From Maea johnstoni (taxonomy: Eukaryota > Annelida > Polychaeta > Spionida > Magelonidae): DNA of 64,000 nt. Under the pieces are notes generated by a model that was not told where the DNA came from, made no database searches, and worked only from the letters and a program-made list of their open reading frames with translations. This document shows, piece after piece, positions 1 through 16,835 of the stretch. The translations under genes and the position numbers were made by a program. Numbering within the stretch: the first letter of the stretch is position 1; every line of letters starts with the position of its first letter. The stretch lies in the NCBI GenBank assembly GCA_963942565.1, contig OZ012685.1:24080609-24144608 (forward strand). The letters run 5' to 3'.

Positions 1-1378
1 GCAGCTATTGAAAGTGACCCTGGCTTTCCCCTTGACCAAAACACAATCATCAAAGATGACGGAAAAGGTCGAAAGATTCGGGCAGTGGCCTGGAAAGATG
101 CCGGAAGTGACGTCACAGGAATGTTGGTGCGCTCTGAGAAAGTTGCAGGAACTATGGATAAGGTAGGTGGCGGTGATGGTCCAAAGCTTGCTTTTTTCCT
201 GTAAAAGTTCCCTTCCAATAATTCTATTTTTTCTGTGGGTGAAGGCATTTTTTGCCATTTCAATAACTTAACTGCGCTTTGAATTTTGATTTCAATACTT
301 CATAAACTTACCTGTATGACTATGCTTTCAAAAATATGAAATAAAAATTGAAGAATTGAAGAAGATTTCAATTGTTTGGATGGGGTAGGGGGATTGTACG
401 ATGGTGCAGGTGTGAACGGTAGAATTAAAAAAAGATCCGCTGTTTTTTTGGAAAACGACAAATCTTTTTTTAATTTTTCACCACCGTTTTTCAAAAACAG
501 CAGAAAAAATCGATATATTTTTGCCTTTTACACCTGCGCCATCGTAGAACTGTGTACCTTAGATAACATTACTTTATGCAAGCTCATTATGCATTTTGTT
601 GTTTTTTGTTCTTCTAGTTGCTGGGACTAAATACGTATCTCTATCACATAAAGATCATCAGCAAGGAACCGTTCACTGGAGGTGAATTTGCCTGGCACCA
701 GGACTATGGGTAATAGTATACAAATATGACATCCCCGTGGGGAGTCCACCTGGAATAACTTCTCCGAGAGAGGATTGTCGCTCGAGGGCGACAATCCTCT
801 CGAGGGGAAGTTATTGTACTGTAGAATATCTACCAGCAGTACGGAATTCATTCAAAAAATTGCACAAATTTCTACCAGCAGTACGGAATTCATCCAAAAA
901 AAAATGCACAAATTTCGTCAAACTAATAACAGCATTACGTTGCAGTTCTATTCCTTCCACCAATGGTCGGGAAATCTTTCCACATGTACCATAAATATGC
1001 AATTACATGCTTCTTCCATTTTTGTCTCTCTAGGTATTGGTACCATGATGGCTGCCTGATGCCAAATCTTGCCACGGTGTCTATCGCTCTTGACAAGAAT
1101 GACCAGTCCAATGGCTGCTTGAAGGTATAAGTTGTATTGGCGGTGGTTTGTGATAGGGAGGGGTTTGATGCTGAAGGAACCGACATTGTTCCATACCTTT
1201 TGCGACCAATATTACTTTTCTACATGCCAAAAAAATGGGTTCCATTCGCTTAGGAATTTGAATTATAAAATAAACTCTATGACCTTTGAGCATTGGTCAC
1301 ATTCGTATGGAAATATGTGACTCCCTCTTATCTAATCAGTATAAGGGCATATGCATATGTAACTATATATATATACTA

Positions 1379-1469
<91 letters not shown>

Positions 1470-3113
1470 CCTATTTATCATTGAAAAGTATAGTAACAAT
1501 AGTGTGTATTATTCCTGAGCAGGTCATCCCTGGGTCCAGCCTACTGGGCAGAATCCAGCCAGCACGGGCTGGTGAGCAGATTGGGGCAGACATGAAGAGA
1601 GTTAAACACATAATTGACAGGTAATATATCGATATACATATGTCAATATGATTTATCAACGACAAACTATTTACATCTTCTATATTTAATCAGTTGTGGT
1701 AAAAGCATTTAAAATCAATGCAGATAATTAATACAATTTATGTTACTAGATTTTGTAATTCCAAGGGGCAATTTTATCATATCATTTTTTATTACACGGG
1801 CTGTATACCTATGAAAAACAAATGTTTCTTGATATCTTATTTCAGACAGGGTGTGGTACCTGTTGAAATGGAGGCCGGGGATGCCGTGTTCTTCCATTGT
1901 AACACGTTACACCGCAGTGACCAGAACTCCAGTCCTAACCGTAGGATGAACTTCCTGGCCGCCTTCAACAGCGTGGACAACAGTCCAGTCTATACTTGCC
2001 ACGGCAGCGCCAAGGCTAACACACTCACAAAGGTAAGACCAGTTTAACTATAGAAGGGAAATAGAATAAAAAGTCATATTTACCCTCCCTCTGTAGAGTG
2101 GACGGGTTAAGAAAGTTTTATTCAAAAAAAAAATTCCCTCAGTTCTTTATTTTCTTTTTCACGCCTGCACCATCGTACATTTAAGAATGGGTAATCCCCC
2201 AAAAAGACGGTGGTGTAAAAACGTTTTTGATCTTTTATTATACTCTCTTTCACACTGGCAACATCGTATTCTGGTCTGTATGTTCAATTTTCAAAGATCC
2301 GAAGAAATATAAGTACATTACAATAAACTTTTTACATCTGGAGTGTACACATGGTCTAGTAGCTAGGAACATAAATATCATCAAAAAGATTAATAAAGTA
2401 AAGATATTTGAAGATAGAATATTGCACCTAACTAAGTAAACCTACGAAAGAGCATACGTGACAGGCAGAAACACTTTTTGGAAAAATGATTAGAATTTGT
2501 TTCTATGTTCTGCTTGACATGTATGCTCTTTCGTATAAACCACTACTGTGTTATGAAAAGTGTTTGCATGAGGGTGAGACAGAATGTATGCTACAGACAT
2601 AAATGGATCAAATGACTTAGATGATGAATCGACATTTGTGATTATAGTCGTGACTGTTCTATTATATGTACGTCACATATCCAGACACTTTCAGAACACT
2701 GCCTGAAGTATGATGTTGTGATATCTATCATCAGTCCTATCTGATAACACTGAAAGAATGGTAGTGATCTAATTCAGTTCAAAATGCACGACAAGTAACG
2801 ATACCGTTGCAACTAGCACATTTCTAGCTCCACTAAACACAAAAATTATAAAAAATATTTTTTGAAAAATAAAATTGAAAATTCAAGAAGAAATCTAACT
2901 CAAATTCTCAATTCATAAACGATCTGTATCATATTTTGAGTCAAATCACGAATGTCGATCACGAATGTTCAATTCATCTAAGGTAATATCAATTAAGTGT
3001 TAAAGTTCTCAAAAAATAGTACTCGGCAACATTGCATCTCAACGTAATCACTGTTTGGAATATTTACCGCCACATCTAACATCACCCATTTTTGTGAAAT
3101 CCGTGTTCGTGTG

Positions 3114-3160
<47 letters not shown>

Positions 3161-3288
3161 GTTAATGATTTTGTTTTCTTTTTATCCACCAGGTGCCCAA
3201 TTCAGCAATACGTGCGTCAAAGCCACAGCTTGACAATAAGGACTTCTACAAGTTCCAGCTAAAAAACTCCTCGTTTGTCAAAGTTTAG
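1..3288 (+). CDS. PhyH-family Fe(II)/2-oxoglutarate dioxygenase, tandem copy 1 (5' truncated by window edge)
   Basis: Exons read at 1-162, 618-709, 1034-1124, 1523-1620, 1846-2032 and 3193-3288 (stop TAG 3286-3288); all introns are GT-AG and phases join. The visible product is 241 residues. Seen: the iron-binding HxD pair in [12 protein letters not shown] (H81, D83 of the visible part), the distal histidine in [13 protein letters not shown] (H170) and the following arginine (about R180) that would bind 2-oxoglutarate. This is the phytanoyl-CoA dioxygenase (PhyH) fold; animal relatives are often labelled L-proline trans-4-hydroxylase-like, but the substrate cannot be inferred here. The N-terminal exon or exons lie outside the window; by family length about 35-45 residues are missing. 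No signal peptide can be judged. The ending NSSFVKV is natural and serves as the reference for damaged copy 2. The two copies differ at only a few residues (R/Q and K/E in exon 4). Confidence 0.9.
399..544. mobile_element. TA-flanked MITE, family 1 (copy in PhyH-1 intron 1)
   Basis: 146 bp with terminal inverted repeats CGATGGTGCAGGTGTGAACG and the near-matching CACCTGCGCCATCG end, flanked by TA on both sides (397-398, 545-546). The interior is a degenerate hairpin of CTGTTTTT and AAAAACAG. The TA duplication suggests a Tc1/mariner-type non-autonomous element. Related copies: 2096-2175, 8286-8431, 10749-10825, 36156-36246, 38684-38818 and 48817-48960. Confidence 0.85.
721..825. mobile_element. 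Foldback MITE fragment (CAAATATGACATCC type)
   Basis: The left arm CAAATATGACATCCCCGTGG and a perfect inner palindrome around GATTGTCGCTCGAGGGCGAC are present; the outer right arm is missing. A fuller relative lies at 51685-51825. It sits in PhyH-1 intron 2 just after the splice donor and is absent from the matching intron of copy 2. Confidence 0.7.
829..912 (+). repeat. 42-bp tandem duplication in PhyH-1 intron 2
   Basis: TCTACCAGCAGTACGGAATT begins at 829 and again at 871, followed by the same A-rich tail. Copy 2 of the gene has one diverged version near 9466-9510. Confidence 0.75.
1363..1464. repeat. (AT)n microsatellite
   Basis: Nearly uninterrupted AT dinucleotides in PhyH-1 intron 3. 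The homologous tract in copy 2 (10001-10118) has a different length. Confidence 0.97.
2096..2175. mobile_element. MITE family 1, deletion derivative
   Basis: The right end CACGCCTGCACCATCG followed by TA is intact; the left half is short and diverged. It is shared with copy 2 (10749-10825), so it is older than the duplication. Confidence 0.6.
3112..3158. repeat. (GT)n microsatellite upstream of the last PhyH-1 exon
   Basis: A GT run ends about 35 bp before the last splice acceptor. The equivalent tract in copy 2 is 12080-12128. Confidence 0.95.
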
Positions 3289-3379
3289 CACACAGAAAAA
3301 GCCTATCACAAAGAATTCAATAATTCTAAAACTAAAATATTAGTAAAGACTTAAAACAATATTTGAAAGGGAAGTTAGA

Positions 3380-3460
3380 TAATGATAATAATAATAATGA
3401 TGATGATGATGATGATGATAATAATAATAATAATAATAATTATAATAATAATAATAGTGA
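3380..3460. repeat. (AAT/ATG)n microsatellite downstream of PhyH-1
   Basis: ATAATAATGATGATG-type triplets. Long poly-Ile/Tyr/His readings on the - strand are artefacts of this repeat. The copy-2 version is 15860-15960. Confidence 0.95.
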
Positions 3461-3684
3461 TGATAATAAACAATATTTCGTTCTGTAACAAAAGAACAGG
3501 TGACTGATAGGTGGTTTTGGATGACAGGTTTTCTCTGACATGTGAAATATACAGTGCAAACATTTAATTCCTGCAGTAAATTGGTGGGCAGCCCCAGCAT
3601 AATACACAACTGCATGACCGATTGCCACCCACGAATGCATGGATGACCTCACGCCTGAACGTCACTTCAATTCGCAAACTATGT

Positions 3685-3800
3685 GGGTCATTGATGTGCT
3701 TGGCTTATTTTTTGACATGTTATTCAAGGGTGTTAGTACAATCAGGCACTGGCCGACATCCATTCGACTGGTGTAGGAATTGAATGTCTGTACTGTAGCT
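3685..3800. repeat. Interspersed repeat of about 115 bp ending GAATTGAATGTCTGTAC
   Basis: Matches 36855-36970 (spacing of GCTCGGCTTATT, GGCACTGGC and GGAATTAAATGTCTGTAC) and 16175-16305. A short tail copy (GTGCAGGAATTAAATGTCTG) lies at about 21470-21492. No terminal inverted repeat was found; the family is not recognised. Confidence 0.65.
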
Positions 3801-4115
3801 TGATGTATCATGTGGGATTTTTAGGACCGTTTGAAAGGCATGTGTCTGTGCCAACAGTTGACCTCTTGACTTACCTCCACCTTGAAGACCTGTCAATATT
3901 TCACTTTCTTTCCCATGTTATTACGGTGGGCCGAACACTTAGATCATGTTCTTCATTTACAGCTTGTAAGGGGTTCTCACACCCATTAAACGATATACTT
4001 TCTGCAAGAAAACCTTGTAAGCTACCTCACAGTATCACTTTGATTTATTGTTTTCTTTAATTTCAGTGTTTTATTGAGAAAAATGAAAACGTTATGTCTA
4101 CAATTGTCTACATTA

Positions 4116-4330
4116 AGGCCCGTTCCCACATCTGCGATCTAGTGTAGCGACCGCAGCGAATTATAAATCGCTAGGTCGTCGCTGTAGTTTGACCCAATTA
4201 ATGTTTGTAGCGACAAGATCGTTGAGCACGTTCCCACATCTGCGATCTAGTGTAGCGACCGCAGCGATTTATAATTCGCTGCGGTCGCTGTGCGGTCTCT
4301 ACACTAGATCGCATATGTGGGAACGGGGCT
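4116..4330. mobile_element. Foldback MITE with TTA target duplication (GCGATCTAGTGTAGCGACCG arms)
   Basis: Ends AGGCCCGTTCCCACATCTGC and the inverse of AGCCCCGTTCCCACATATGC, directly flanked by TTA (4113-4115, 4331-4333). A TWA duplication fits PIF/Harbinger-type elements. The left arm occurs twice in direct orientation (4116 and about 4230), so the element has three arms. The same element at 16621-16835 shows it predates the duplication. Confidence 0.8.
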
Positions 4331-4566
4331 TTAGTTAAGATTGTGGTATGCCTGTGCACAGTAAAGTGAAGTACATGATATATCAATAAAAACTTGATTT
4401 TAGAGTGGTTGTTTATCTCATATTTGCATCTGTTGCTAGGGATTACGTTTTCCTATGCAACAGCAAAACACATGGCGTATGACCATTACACTACTGGTTA
4501 TTATTGTGACCATATCACTTTTGAATGGTGTATTTGCAAAATTGCACTGACCACAAGGGTATATAG

Positions 4567-5212
4567 GAGAGGGACCTATTAAGAATCAATTTGAGGGTTT
4601 CTCATGAAATGAAGAACAGTGTTTAGAATTTATACCAGACCCACCTACTGTTAGGTAGATGAGGTCCTTGTGTTTATGCTGTATGGTTAGTTGATGTGGA
4701 TCCCCCACCTTAGATCCTCCTTGAGGGCTTGGAAAATATGGTTCTCATATGTGTGTTTTTGAAACGAGGGCCCTATTAAGCTTAAGAATCACCTTGATTT
4801 TGTTCTAAAACAATGTTTTTTTTTAAATTAATTTACTTCCAATTTTCTTTTTGCAATTTAATTGAATTAATAAACAGACCAAATATTAACTTTTAATCAT
4901 TCTTATTTGTAAGAAAGAGGCAAACCTAGGTAGGGTTAGATAGTAATTTCAGTTCCTTGTTTTTGTGGAAAATGGAAGGCTGTCAATTTTTGGGCATTGC
5001 AGCCTTCAAGTCTGTGGCTTGGTCATCACATCACTACCTTCTTCCACCAAATTTGTTAGTTATCAAATAATCTCAATTAGATTTTCTATAGCCCCAAAGT
5101 CACTAGTATTCACACAGAAAATATCATAATCCTACATCTTGTGATGACATTTCCACAGGAAGAAAACCAAATTGATTCTTAATAGGGCCTCGATTCTTAA
5201 TAGGGCCCCTTC
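4567..5212. mobile_element. Insertion of about 645 bp with CCTATTAAGAATCAATTTG termini, unique to left copy
   Basis: The right copy runs straight from CACAAGGGTATA into CCTAAAATAACC (near 17060-17080); the left copy carries about 645 bp between them. The ends GGGACCTATTAAGAATCAAT and the inverse of GGGCCCTATTAAG are inverted repeats, with the right end partly doubled. The short AT-rich target duplication cannot be placed exactly. No coding sequence was recognised. Confidence 0.75.
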
Positions 5213-7619
5213 CGATACCTAAAATAACCAGGGCGTTTTAGGCTCACAAGCATGAATGGGGTAAAGGTTGAAAAAGATGCAACCTTGCGCTTGCACACTT
5301 TTGAGAAGTACCCTAACCCATTCACGCCCGTAGCGACCTGGCAATTTTTGTTGTTTCTTTGACTACAACATATCTTTGAAAAATCAAAAATCATGGCTTA
5401 TTACAAAATATTTTCGGGGGAATCATTAGGGTGGATGAGGCATGTTGTGGAGTTCTATGAGACATGTCTAGAAGATCTGAAGGAAATAATTGGTGAATTA
5501 TACCCCTTAGCGATAGGTACCAGTACTCGCTAAGATATAAAATACTGATATTGAATGGGTAAAAGAATCGTATTGTAGCGTTTAAGATTGCAAATGCATA
5601 TGAAATTCACCTAATTGTGTACCTGGATGTCTTTGCACGAATGCAGTTCCTTATTTATTAGAGAGATTTCCAAAGCTTATAAAATATAAGTAAGTAGGTT
5701 GAAGAAGAAAAAGGTTATGTTTAGTATTTTAGCTTTCCAAAGCTGACAGTGCTAAATCTTAAAAAATTAAGCCCCTGGGATGGAGGCAGGCAGTATCATT
5801 AAAGAATTTGTTTAGGTGTTGTATCATTAAAGAAATATTGATAGTATCATTTTGTAAAATATTTAAAGGTGCTAATCCCTAGTGCTCATTCCTAGTACGG
5901 ACCCATAAATCTTCATTGAAAGTGAGTTGACCAGAAATATAAGATCACTGAAAAAGAAAGATAACAATGTAAGGTCATTCTTCAGACCCAAAGTTGGTGC
6001 AAAGAACATTTATTAGTATTCAGAAGTACAAATCTGTGATGACCACATAATGTCATTTGGCAATACATAATTGACTAAGTTTAAACATCATGAATTTCAT
6101 ATAACAGAACTGCTGCGATATCCTATTGTTTGGTCCAACATATGCGTCACATACATATGGAGCCCTTTCTGTGGAAGACATTTATATAATGGCACTGTGC
6201 ATCTTACATTAAGCTAAGTACTTCACAACCATAGACATGCAAAACAGTTTACAATTGCAAAATTTGATAGTGAAAAACATGTCACTGTGAGTACATGTAT
6301 TTATATCTATTAGGCTTTTACATATAGTGACTGCTTCACAAACTCATATCAATAAAAATCGGCCTCAGTACCCATCATTCAGCACAGGGTAAAATGGTAC
6401 AAATCCTATTCAATACTGTACTGCACTATAACTTTTCTTAAATTAGACAAGATAAAAAAAGGAATCTACATGATAAAATTAAGGCGCGAAGACAATGCAT
6501 GGGAAAAACTTTTTTTCTACATACAGGGTTCTTGAACATACAAGTATATGTATACATAGTATACGTGTATATTTTAACAGAGATGTATAGCAGTGTTAAA
6601 TGGACACCAAGAATAAAACTCTCATTGGCAATACAACAGATTAGCTGGGAATCACAAAATCACATTTTCACAAGCCTATCAATATACCTGAGATTGTGAA
6701 AATGCAAATCAAGAAATTACCACAAGCCTATTAACATACCTGAGATAAGTTCAATTGAAATACATGCACAAGTTGTTTTTTCTTTGTTTTTTATCAAAAA
6801 AAGAATGAAAGAACATACAACCCCCTATCATGGGGATACGTGGATTAAGTGATCTCACTAGCAAGTGAATAATCCTAATCTACTGTGAATTAACATGTCT
6901 TTTTGTCACTGTGCTTGATGAAATTGTGCTACTTTTGCTCTAGGTCTTCAATATTGCATAGACCTGAAGTCTCACAGAAATCACTTTAAACCTGCCTTGA
7001 ATATTCAACATGTAATGAACCATACAGTCTGCCAAATACAATATGTTGTATATCTTCAGTGGAAGGCACACCAATGATAAAACACCCACAGCAAGTCTGT
7101 CTTTCTTGTATGTGTAATTGTGTAGGATACAACATTATGAATGTAATGTAGATATATAAATGGTATTACACATAAGTGACTGTGTGTGCCTGTGTGTATT
7201 TTGCTCCCAAGTATCATATTCTACAAGAAAAAAATGCAGAGTTTGTAGATTTTTGATAGAATTTTATCTTTCTAAACTATGACAAATCAATCATGAAAAG
7301 TTGAATCACTTTTTACTTTTTTAAAGTGGAATTTTAGATATATCTCACAACTATGTTATCACTGAATGGTTACCAGTGGTCAAATTAACTCATAAAGCTT
7401 GGCCAAAATGCACACACAATCAATGTATGGAAGGGTTTTCATCGCAAAACTTCCCAAGTATTGTCATAGTTGGAATCTGTCACGTGTATTGCTGTTTCTA
7501 CACTCTACATATATTTCTTGCGTACACTTCCTCTACATTACCAATTTAAACCTCCCTATGGCTAAAATACAATAATAATGACCATAAGTAACATTGGCCA
7601 TGCACAGGACCTTGGTGAC
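5213..7619. other. Non-coding DNA 3' of PhyH copy 1
   Basis: AT-rich, without convincing exons. It is conserved with 17070-19595 of the right copy apart from small indels, for example about 110 bp present only at 18609-18718. Confidence 0.7.
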
Positions 7620-7829
7620 TTAACCCTTATGCTGCTAGTGGCTAATTTGGCCAATACAAATTGATTCAAACAATCTGAAAAAATGATTGAAAACTTGGCA
7701 TATGGTACTCATATGAAAGTACTCAGCGTGAGCCATCCAATGAATACCAACATGACAGGGTTAAGATGATTTTCAAAAATTGCATCGTTGTACTTTGGGT
7801 AAAAGTAGCCTCAGCATTGGAAGAGTTAA
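7620..7829. mobile_element. MITE family 2, TTAACCCTT ends with TTAA flanks
   Basis: 210 bp running from TTAACCCTTATGCTGCTAGT to GCATTGGAAGAGTTAA. Ends and TTAA target fit piggyBac- or Kolobok-type derivatives. Relatives: 20793-21005, 54392-54592 and 58839-59052. It sits at the junction between the duplicated blocks, 30 bp before the first visible exon of PhyH-2. Confidence 0.8.
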
Positions 7830-7859
7830 ATAATAAACATGCTGATGGTCAATTCACAG

Positions 7860-12281
<4,422 letters not shown>

Positions 12282-15200
12282 GGTTGTACCCTTTCAGAAT
12301 CTGCCGGGTGAACTTCGGTCACCCTTGAGCATTTTGCGAAATTCAAGATGGCGTCCAAGATGGCTGCCATTCTAGTGTTTCGGCCATAACTTCCTTAGTA
12401 TTCTTGCTAGGATGGAAATTCTGGTGTCTAAACGTATGTTTCTGGGACCAAGGAATACATTGAAACCATCCATGAGGTTGGGTTGAGTTTGCATTTTGAG
12501 GAAAAACCAAGATGGCGTCCAAAAACGTCGCCATTCTAGGAGTTCAGTCATAACTTCCGTTGCATTCTGGCTAGGAAGGTAATTCTGGTGTCTTTACATG
12601 TTTTGGGGCCAAGGAATACATTAAAACCATCTATTAGGTCTGGTATGGCCAACCCTTTGATGTGAGAAAATTCAAGATGGCGTCCTAGGTGGTCACCACT
12701 ATAGTGTTTTAGCCACAACTGCCATTGTACTCAGCCCAGGATGATAATTTTGGTATCTTACTATATATGTTGGGGGGCATGGAATTCATAATAATCATTT
12801 AAAAAGTGTGGTTTGATTTTACCTCTAAAGCTAATCCAAGATGGCTGCCATTTTAGGGGTTTAACTCTTTTTTTGTTTTGTCAAGTTTGATAACGTTTAG
12901 TTGATAACGTTAGTTTTAATCTTGTTCAGTGATTACATAGTAATGACATCCAAAATGACATTTGTGACTAGATACTTATAAATATCAAGGTTTCACCACT
13001 AATGTGTGTCGAAGTACATATTTGTGCTTCATTCGTGTTTGTGTTACATATTCTTATGTTGCCAGTTAAACACATACCCATTATCAATTGTTTTTCTAGG
13101 ATCCTATTTTAAGTTCTTTGAGCCTGTCAACAAGCTCTAGTATGCTTGATAGACTCCCATGCAAGTTCTGTACCATCATGGAAGGGAATGCTTAATAATG
13201 TTTTCAACTTGGTTTCCTAACCCTGCCATTCAATTCTGGATCTAGTTCTAGTTGATTGTTTTCTATGAGCAAATGCCCTATAATTTTGGTAATGGGCTCT
13301 ATATATAGCTTTATATTTTCTGAAAATGCCTCCACCTGACAATTTAGATGGTGATGCAGCATGTGCAGATTTGAGTGTTCATACATTACAGTGTGCTTAT
13401 ACATTAGTTTGAACCAGTGCACATTGGCACAAGCTGGTATGAATGCTGTGGTCTGTGCACTCACTGATATACTCAGAAAGTGGGAATCACAAACAACCTT
13501 GACAAAACAATAAATGCAATACAGCTTTAAAACAATCCTTTTGTCCCATCCCATAGCCCCAGACCACACAGTGTCATAAGCAGTTTTTCTACGGCTTTAC
13601 CAATGTCAGTGATATGAAATTATTACATTCACTCATTACTCTACAATGAATTCACTCTTCCTGAATATTTCAATGGGATTATACTATAACTAGTAACTTT
13701 AATGGCACTTCATTGGTACAATGCCTGGACTTGAAAGCCTGTGATAAAGTGAACACTTAGTGCATTGCATCTATCATGGGTCAAATATAGATATGAGAAT
13801 TTAAGAAGATTGCAGATTGAATAGGACAGCTGGAAATAATCTATAGGAAGAATGTGAATGAAAATATGGCAGTGTCAAAACATATTGGTTACCGGGTTAA
13901 ACGACTGAATATATCTAAAAATGTGATGACAAACCGAATGCAAGTCCCTAAATCAGTCATAAACTAATGAAATGTAGAAATAGTAGTGTCAAAAGTACTG
14001 GTGATCTCATCAGACTAAGTTACCATCCAATATTTAAGAGAGGAGATGTGCTGGATAAAAGCCTTTGTAATTGTACTAAAAATGTTCTTGGCTGAAACAG
14101 GTCTAACATACCTTTTTTGTCCATTTAAATTATGGGTAACATATTGAAAATATTAATGTTAGGAATCAGAGTTTGGTCTGAGAGGCATCCCCCTTAATTT
14201 AAAAGGAGGGGATTTAAGATATGTAGAGAGCTCCTCCGTATACAAAGGCTTTATAATTTGGCAAGCAGTAGGCAACATCAACACAGTAGGCCACTACAAC
14301 TACCATCAGCTCTGTGGTCATATGTCAAATGAAAGAACAAACATAGCAGGTCTCACTTTATATACCATTTTTGGGAGCTACTCGTTATATTGTTCTTCAA
14401 ATTGATAATCATATGGTCACAAAGGAAGAGGAACACTGCATAATCGTTTACACCCTTCCATATAAATTTCAGATAGGGCAGCTCAAAGGATTTGGTATTG
14501 ATGGCTATTCAGAATATGGTCAAATGAATAAATGATAACATGACCATATTAAAAATGACTAAATGACTATGTTCAGAATGTATGTGCATCCTAATTAGGG
14601 TGGGATATCGGTAAGAGGTTCCGGATATGGTAATGGTATCCTTTCAAAAAGAACCATATCATACCATTATTTTCCTTAAAGGTACTCATAACTATATTAA
14701 GACTTAGAAGATATTATTTTGATTGTCCAGGATCCTAAATCTTGGATAAGTATTCAAAACAAAATTTATAAGGTAACAATGCAATAAAGTACCATTATCA
14801 GTATTGTTAAAATAGAATACTATCTCATTGGTACCGACACCTGTACCATACCATTTCATTCTTAACCATATCCATCCCTAATCCTCGCAAATTGTGACAA
14901 AACCATGATTTTTATAAGTATCAAGTCACATTATCAGCTGTCATCATGGGTTTCCTTACTATACAATCACTCTTCAACCTCATGATGCCTCCACTGTATT
15001 CTTTGCCCCCTAAACATATTGTTTGGTCACAATATTGCCATTTTTGATTCATGTTATGGCTTAAACATTGAAACAGTAGCCATCTTGAATTTCTTCAAGA
15101 GTAAATCAGAATATGACTCCTGGATTGTTCTGTGAATTTTGTACCACAACACACATCTGTTCGGACACCAAGGTTAACATTCCAGAGCAAACAAAGTGAA

Positions 15201-15715
15201 AGTTATGGCGAATACCATTAATTGGTGGCCATATTGTATGCCATATTGGATTTCTTTAACATTCCAAACCCAAGGCAACCTCATGGATAGTTTCATTGAA
15301 TTCTTTGGCCCCAGAAACATACGATTTGACACCAGTATTATCATCATAGACCTTGTATAAAGGTTATGCCTAAAACCATAGAATCGGGATATTTTTGACG
15401 CCATCTTGGATTTCTTCAAAATGCAAACTCAGCCCAACCTCATGGAGGGTTTCAATGTATTCCTCGGCCCCAAAAACATATGTTTAGACACCAAAACTTT
15501 TATCCTAGGGCAACAGAAGTGGAGTTATAGCTTATACCCTGAATTGGCAGCCATCTTGGACGCCATCTTGAATTTCTCAAAACGCTCAAGGGTGACCGAG
15601 GTTCACCCGGCAGATTCTGAAAGAGGACACTCTAAACTATCAATATCAGTTGAGAAAAAAACTTTATAAAAAATTTCTAGGTTCACCCAAAATATTGGGT
15701 TTGGCTACCGGACTA

Positions 15716-15767
15716 TAAGGACTTCTACAAGTTCCAGCTAAAAAACTCCTCGTTTGTCAAAGTTTAG
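15716..15767 (+). pseudogene. Orphaned 3' end of the last PhyH-2 exon
   Basis: Continuation of the exon cut by the transposon; it still encodes the native tail [15 protein letters not shown] and its stop (TAG 15765-15767) but is 3.5 kb away from the rest. Confidence 0.9.
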
Positions 15768-15859
15768 CACACAGAAAAAACCTATCACAAAGAATTCAAG
15801 AATTCTAAAACTAAAATATTAGTAAAGACTTAAAACAATAGTTGAAAGGGAAGTTAGAT

Positions 15860-15896
15860 AATGATAATAATAATAATGATGATGATGATGATGATG

Positions 15897-15936
<40 letters not shown>

Positions 15937-15960
15937 TAATAATTATAATAATAATAATAG
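15860..15960. repeat. (AAT/ATG)n microsatellite
   Basis: Expanded orthologue of the 3380-3460 tract. Confidence 0.95.
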
Positions 15961-16620
15961 TGATGATAATAAACAATATTTCGTTCTCTAACAAAAGAAC
16001 AGGTGACTGATAGGTGGTTTTGGATGACAGGTTTTCTCTGACATGTGAAATATACAGTGCAAACATTTAATTCCTGCAGTAAATTGGTGGGCAGCCCCAG
16101 CATAATACACAACTGCATGACCGATTGCCACCCACGAATGCATGGATGACCTCACGCCTGAACGTCACTTCAATTCGCAAACTATGTGGGTCATTGATGT
16201 GCTTGGCTTATTTTTTGACATGTTATTCAAGGGTGTTAGTACAATCAGGCACTGGCCGACATCCATTCGACTGGTGTAGGAATTGAATGTCTGTACTGTA
16301 GCTTGATGTATCATGTGGGATTTTTAGGACCGTTTTAAAGGCATGTGGTCTGTGCCAACAGTTGACCTCTTGAGTAGCTGACTCACCTCCTCCACTGGTC
16401 AATATTTCACTTTCTTTCCCATGTTATTACGGTGGGCCGAGCACTTAGATCATGTTCTTCATTTACAGCTTGTAAGGGCTTCTCACACCCATTAAACGAT
16501 ATACTTTCTGCAAGAAAACCTTGTAAGCTACCTCACAGTATCACTTTGATTTATTGTTTTCTTTAATTTCAGTGTTTTATTGAGAAAATGAAAACGTAAT
16601 GTCTACAATTGTCTACACTA

Positions 16621-16835
16621 AGGCCTGTTCCCACATCTGCGATCTAGTGTAGCGACTGCAGCCATTAATAAATCGCTGCGTCGTCGCTGTAGATTGACCC
16701 AATTAATGTTTGTAGCGACCAGATCGTTGAGCACGTTCCCACATCTGCGATCTAGTGTAGCGACCGCAGCGATTTATAATTCGCTGCGGTCGCTGTGCGG
16801 TCTCTACACTAGATCGCAGATGTGGGAACGGGGCT
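16621..16835. mobile_element. Foldback MITE, orthologue of 4116-4330
   Basis: Same three-armed structure, flanked by CTA and TTA. The left arm has diverged slightly. Confidence 0.8.

Larger units (their letters stand above)
1..7475 (+). repeat. Segmental tandem duplication, left copy
   Basis: Matches 7898-19595 base for base over long stretches, including introns and about 4 kb downstream of the PhyH stop. The match ends at about 7475, just after the shared GTCATAG. The left limit is outside the window. Differences are mostly insertions: 4567-5212 is present only here, and the insertions at 11381, 12209 and 19152 are only in the right copy. Confidence 0.92.

Noticed and set aside
13204-13569. 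121-codon open frame in the 3.5-kb transposon
   Set aside because: No transposase motif, no homologue I recognise and no second open frame nearby; listed only as part of the element.
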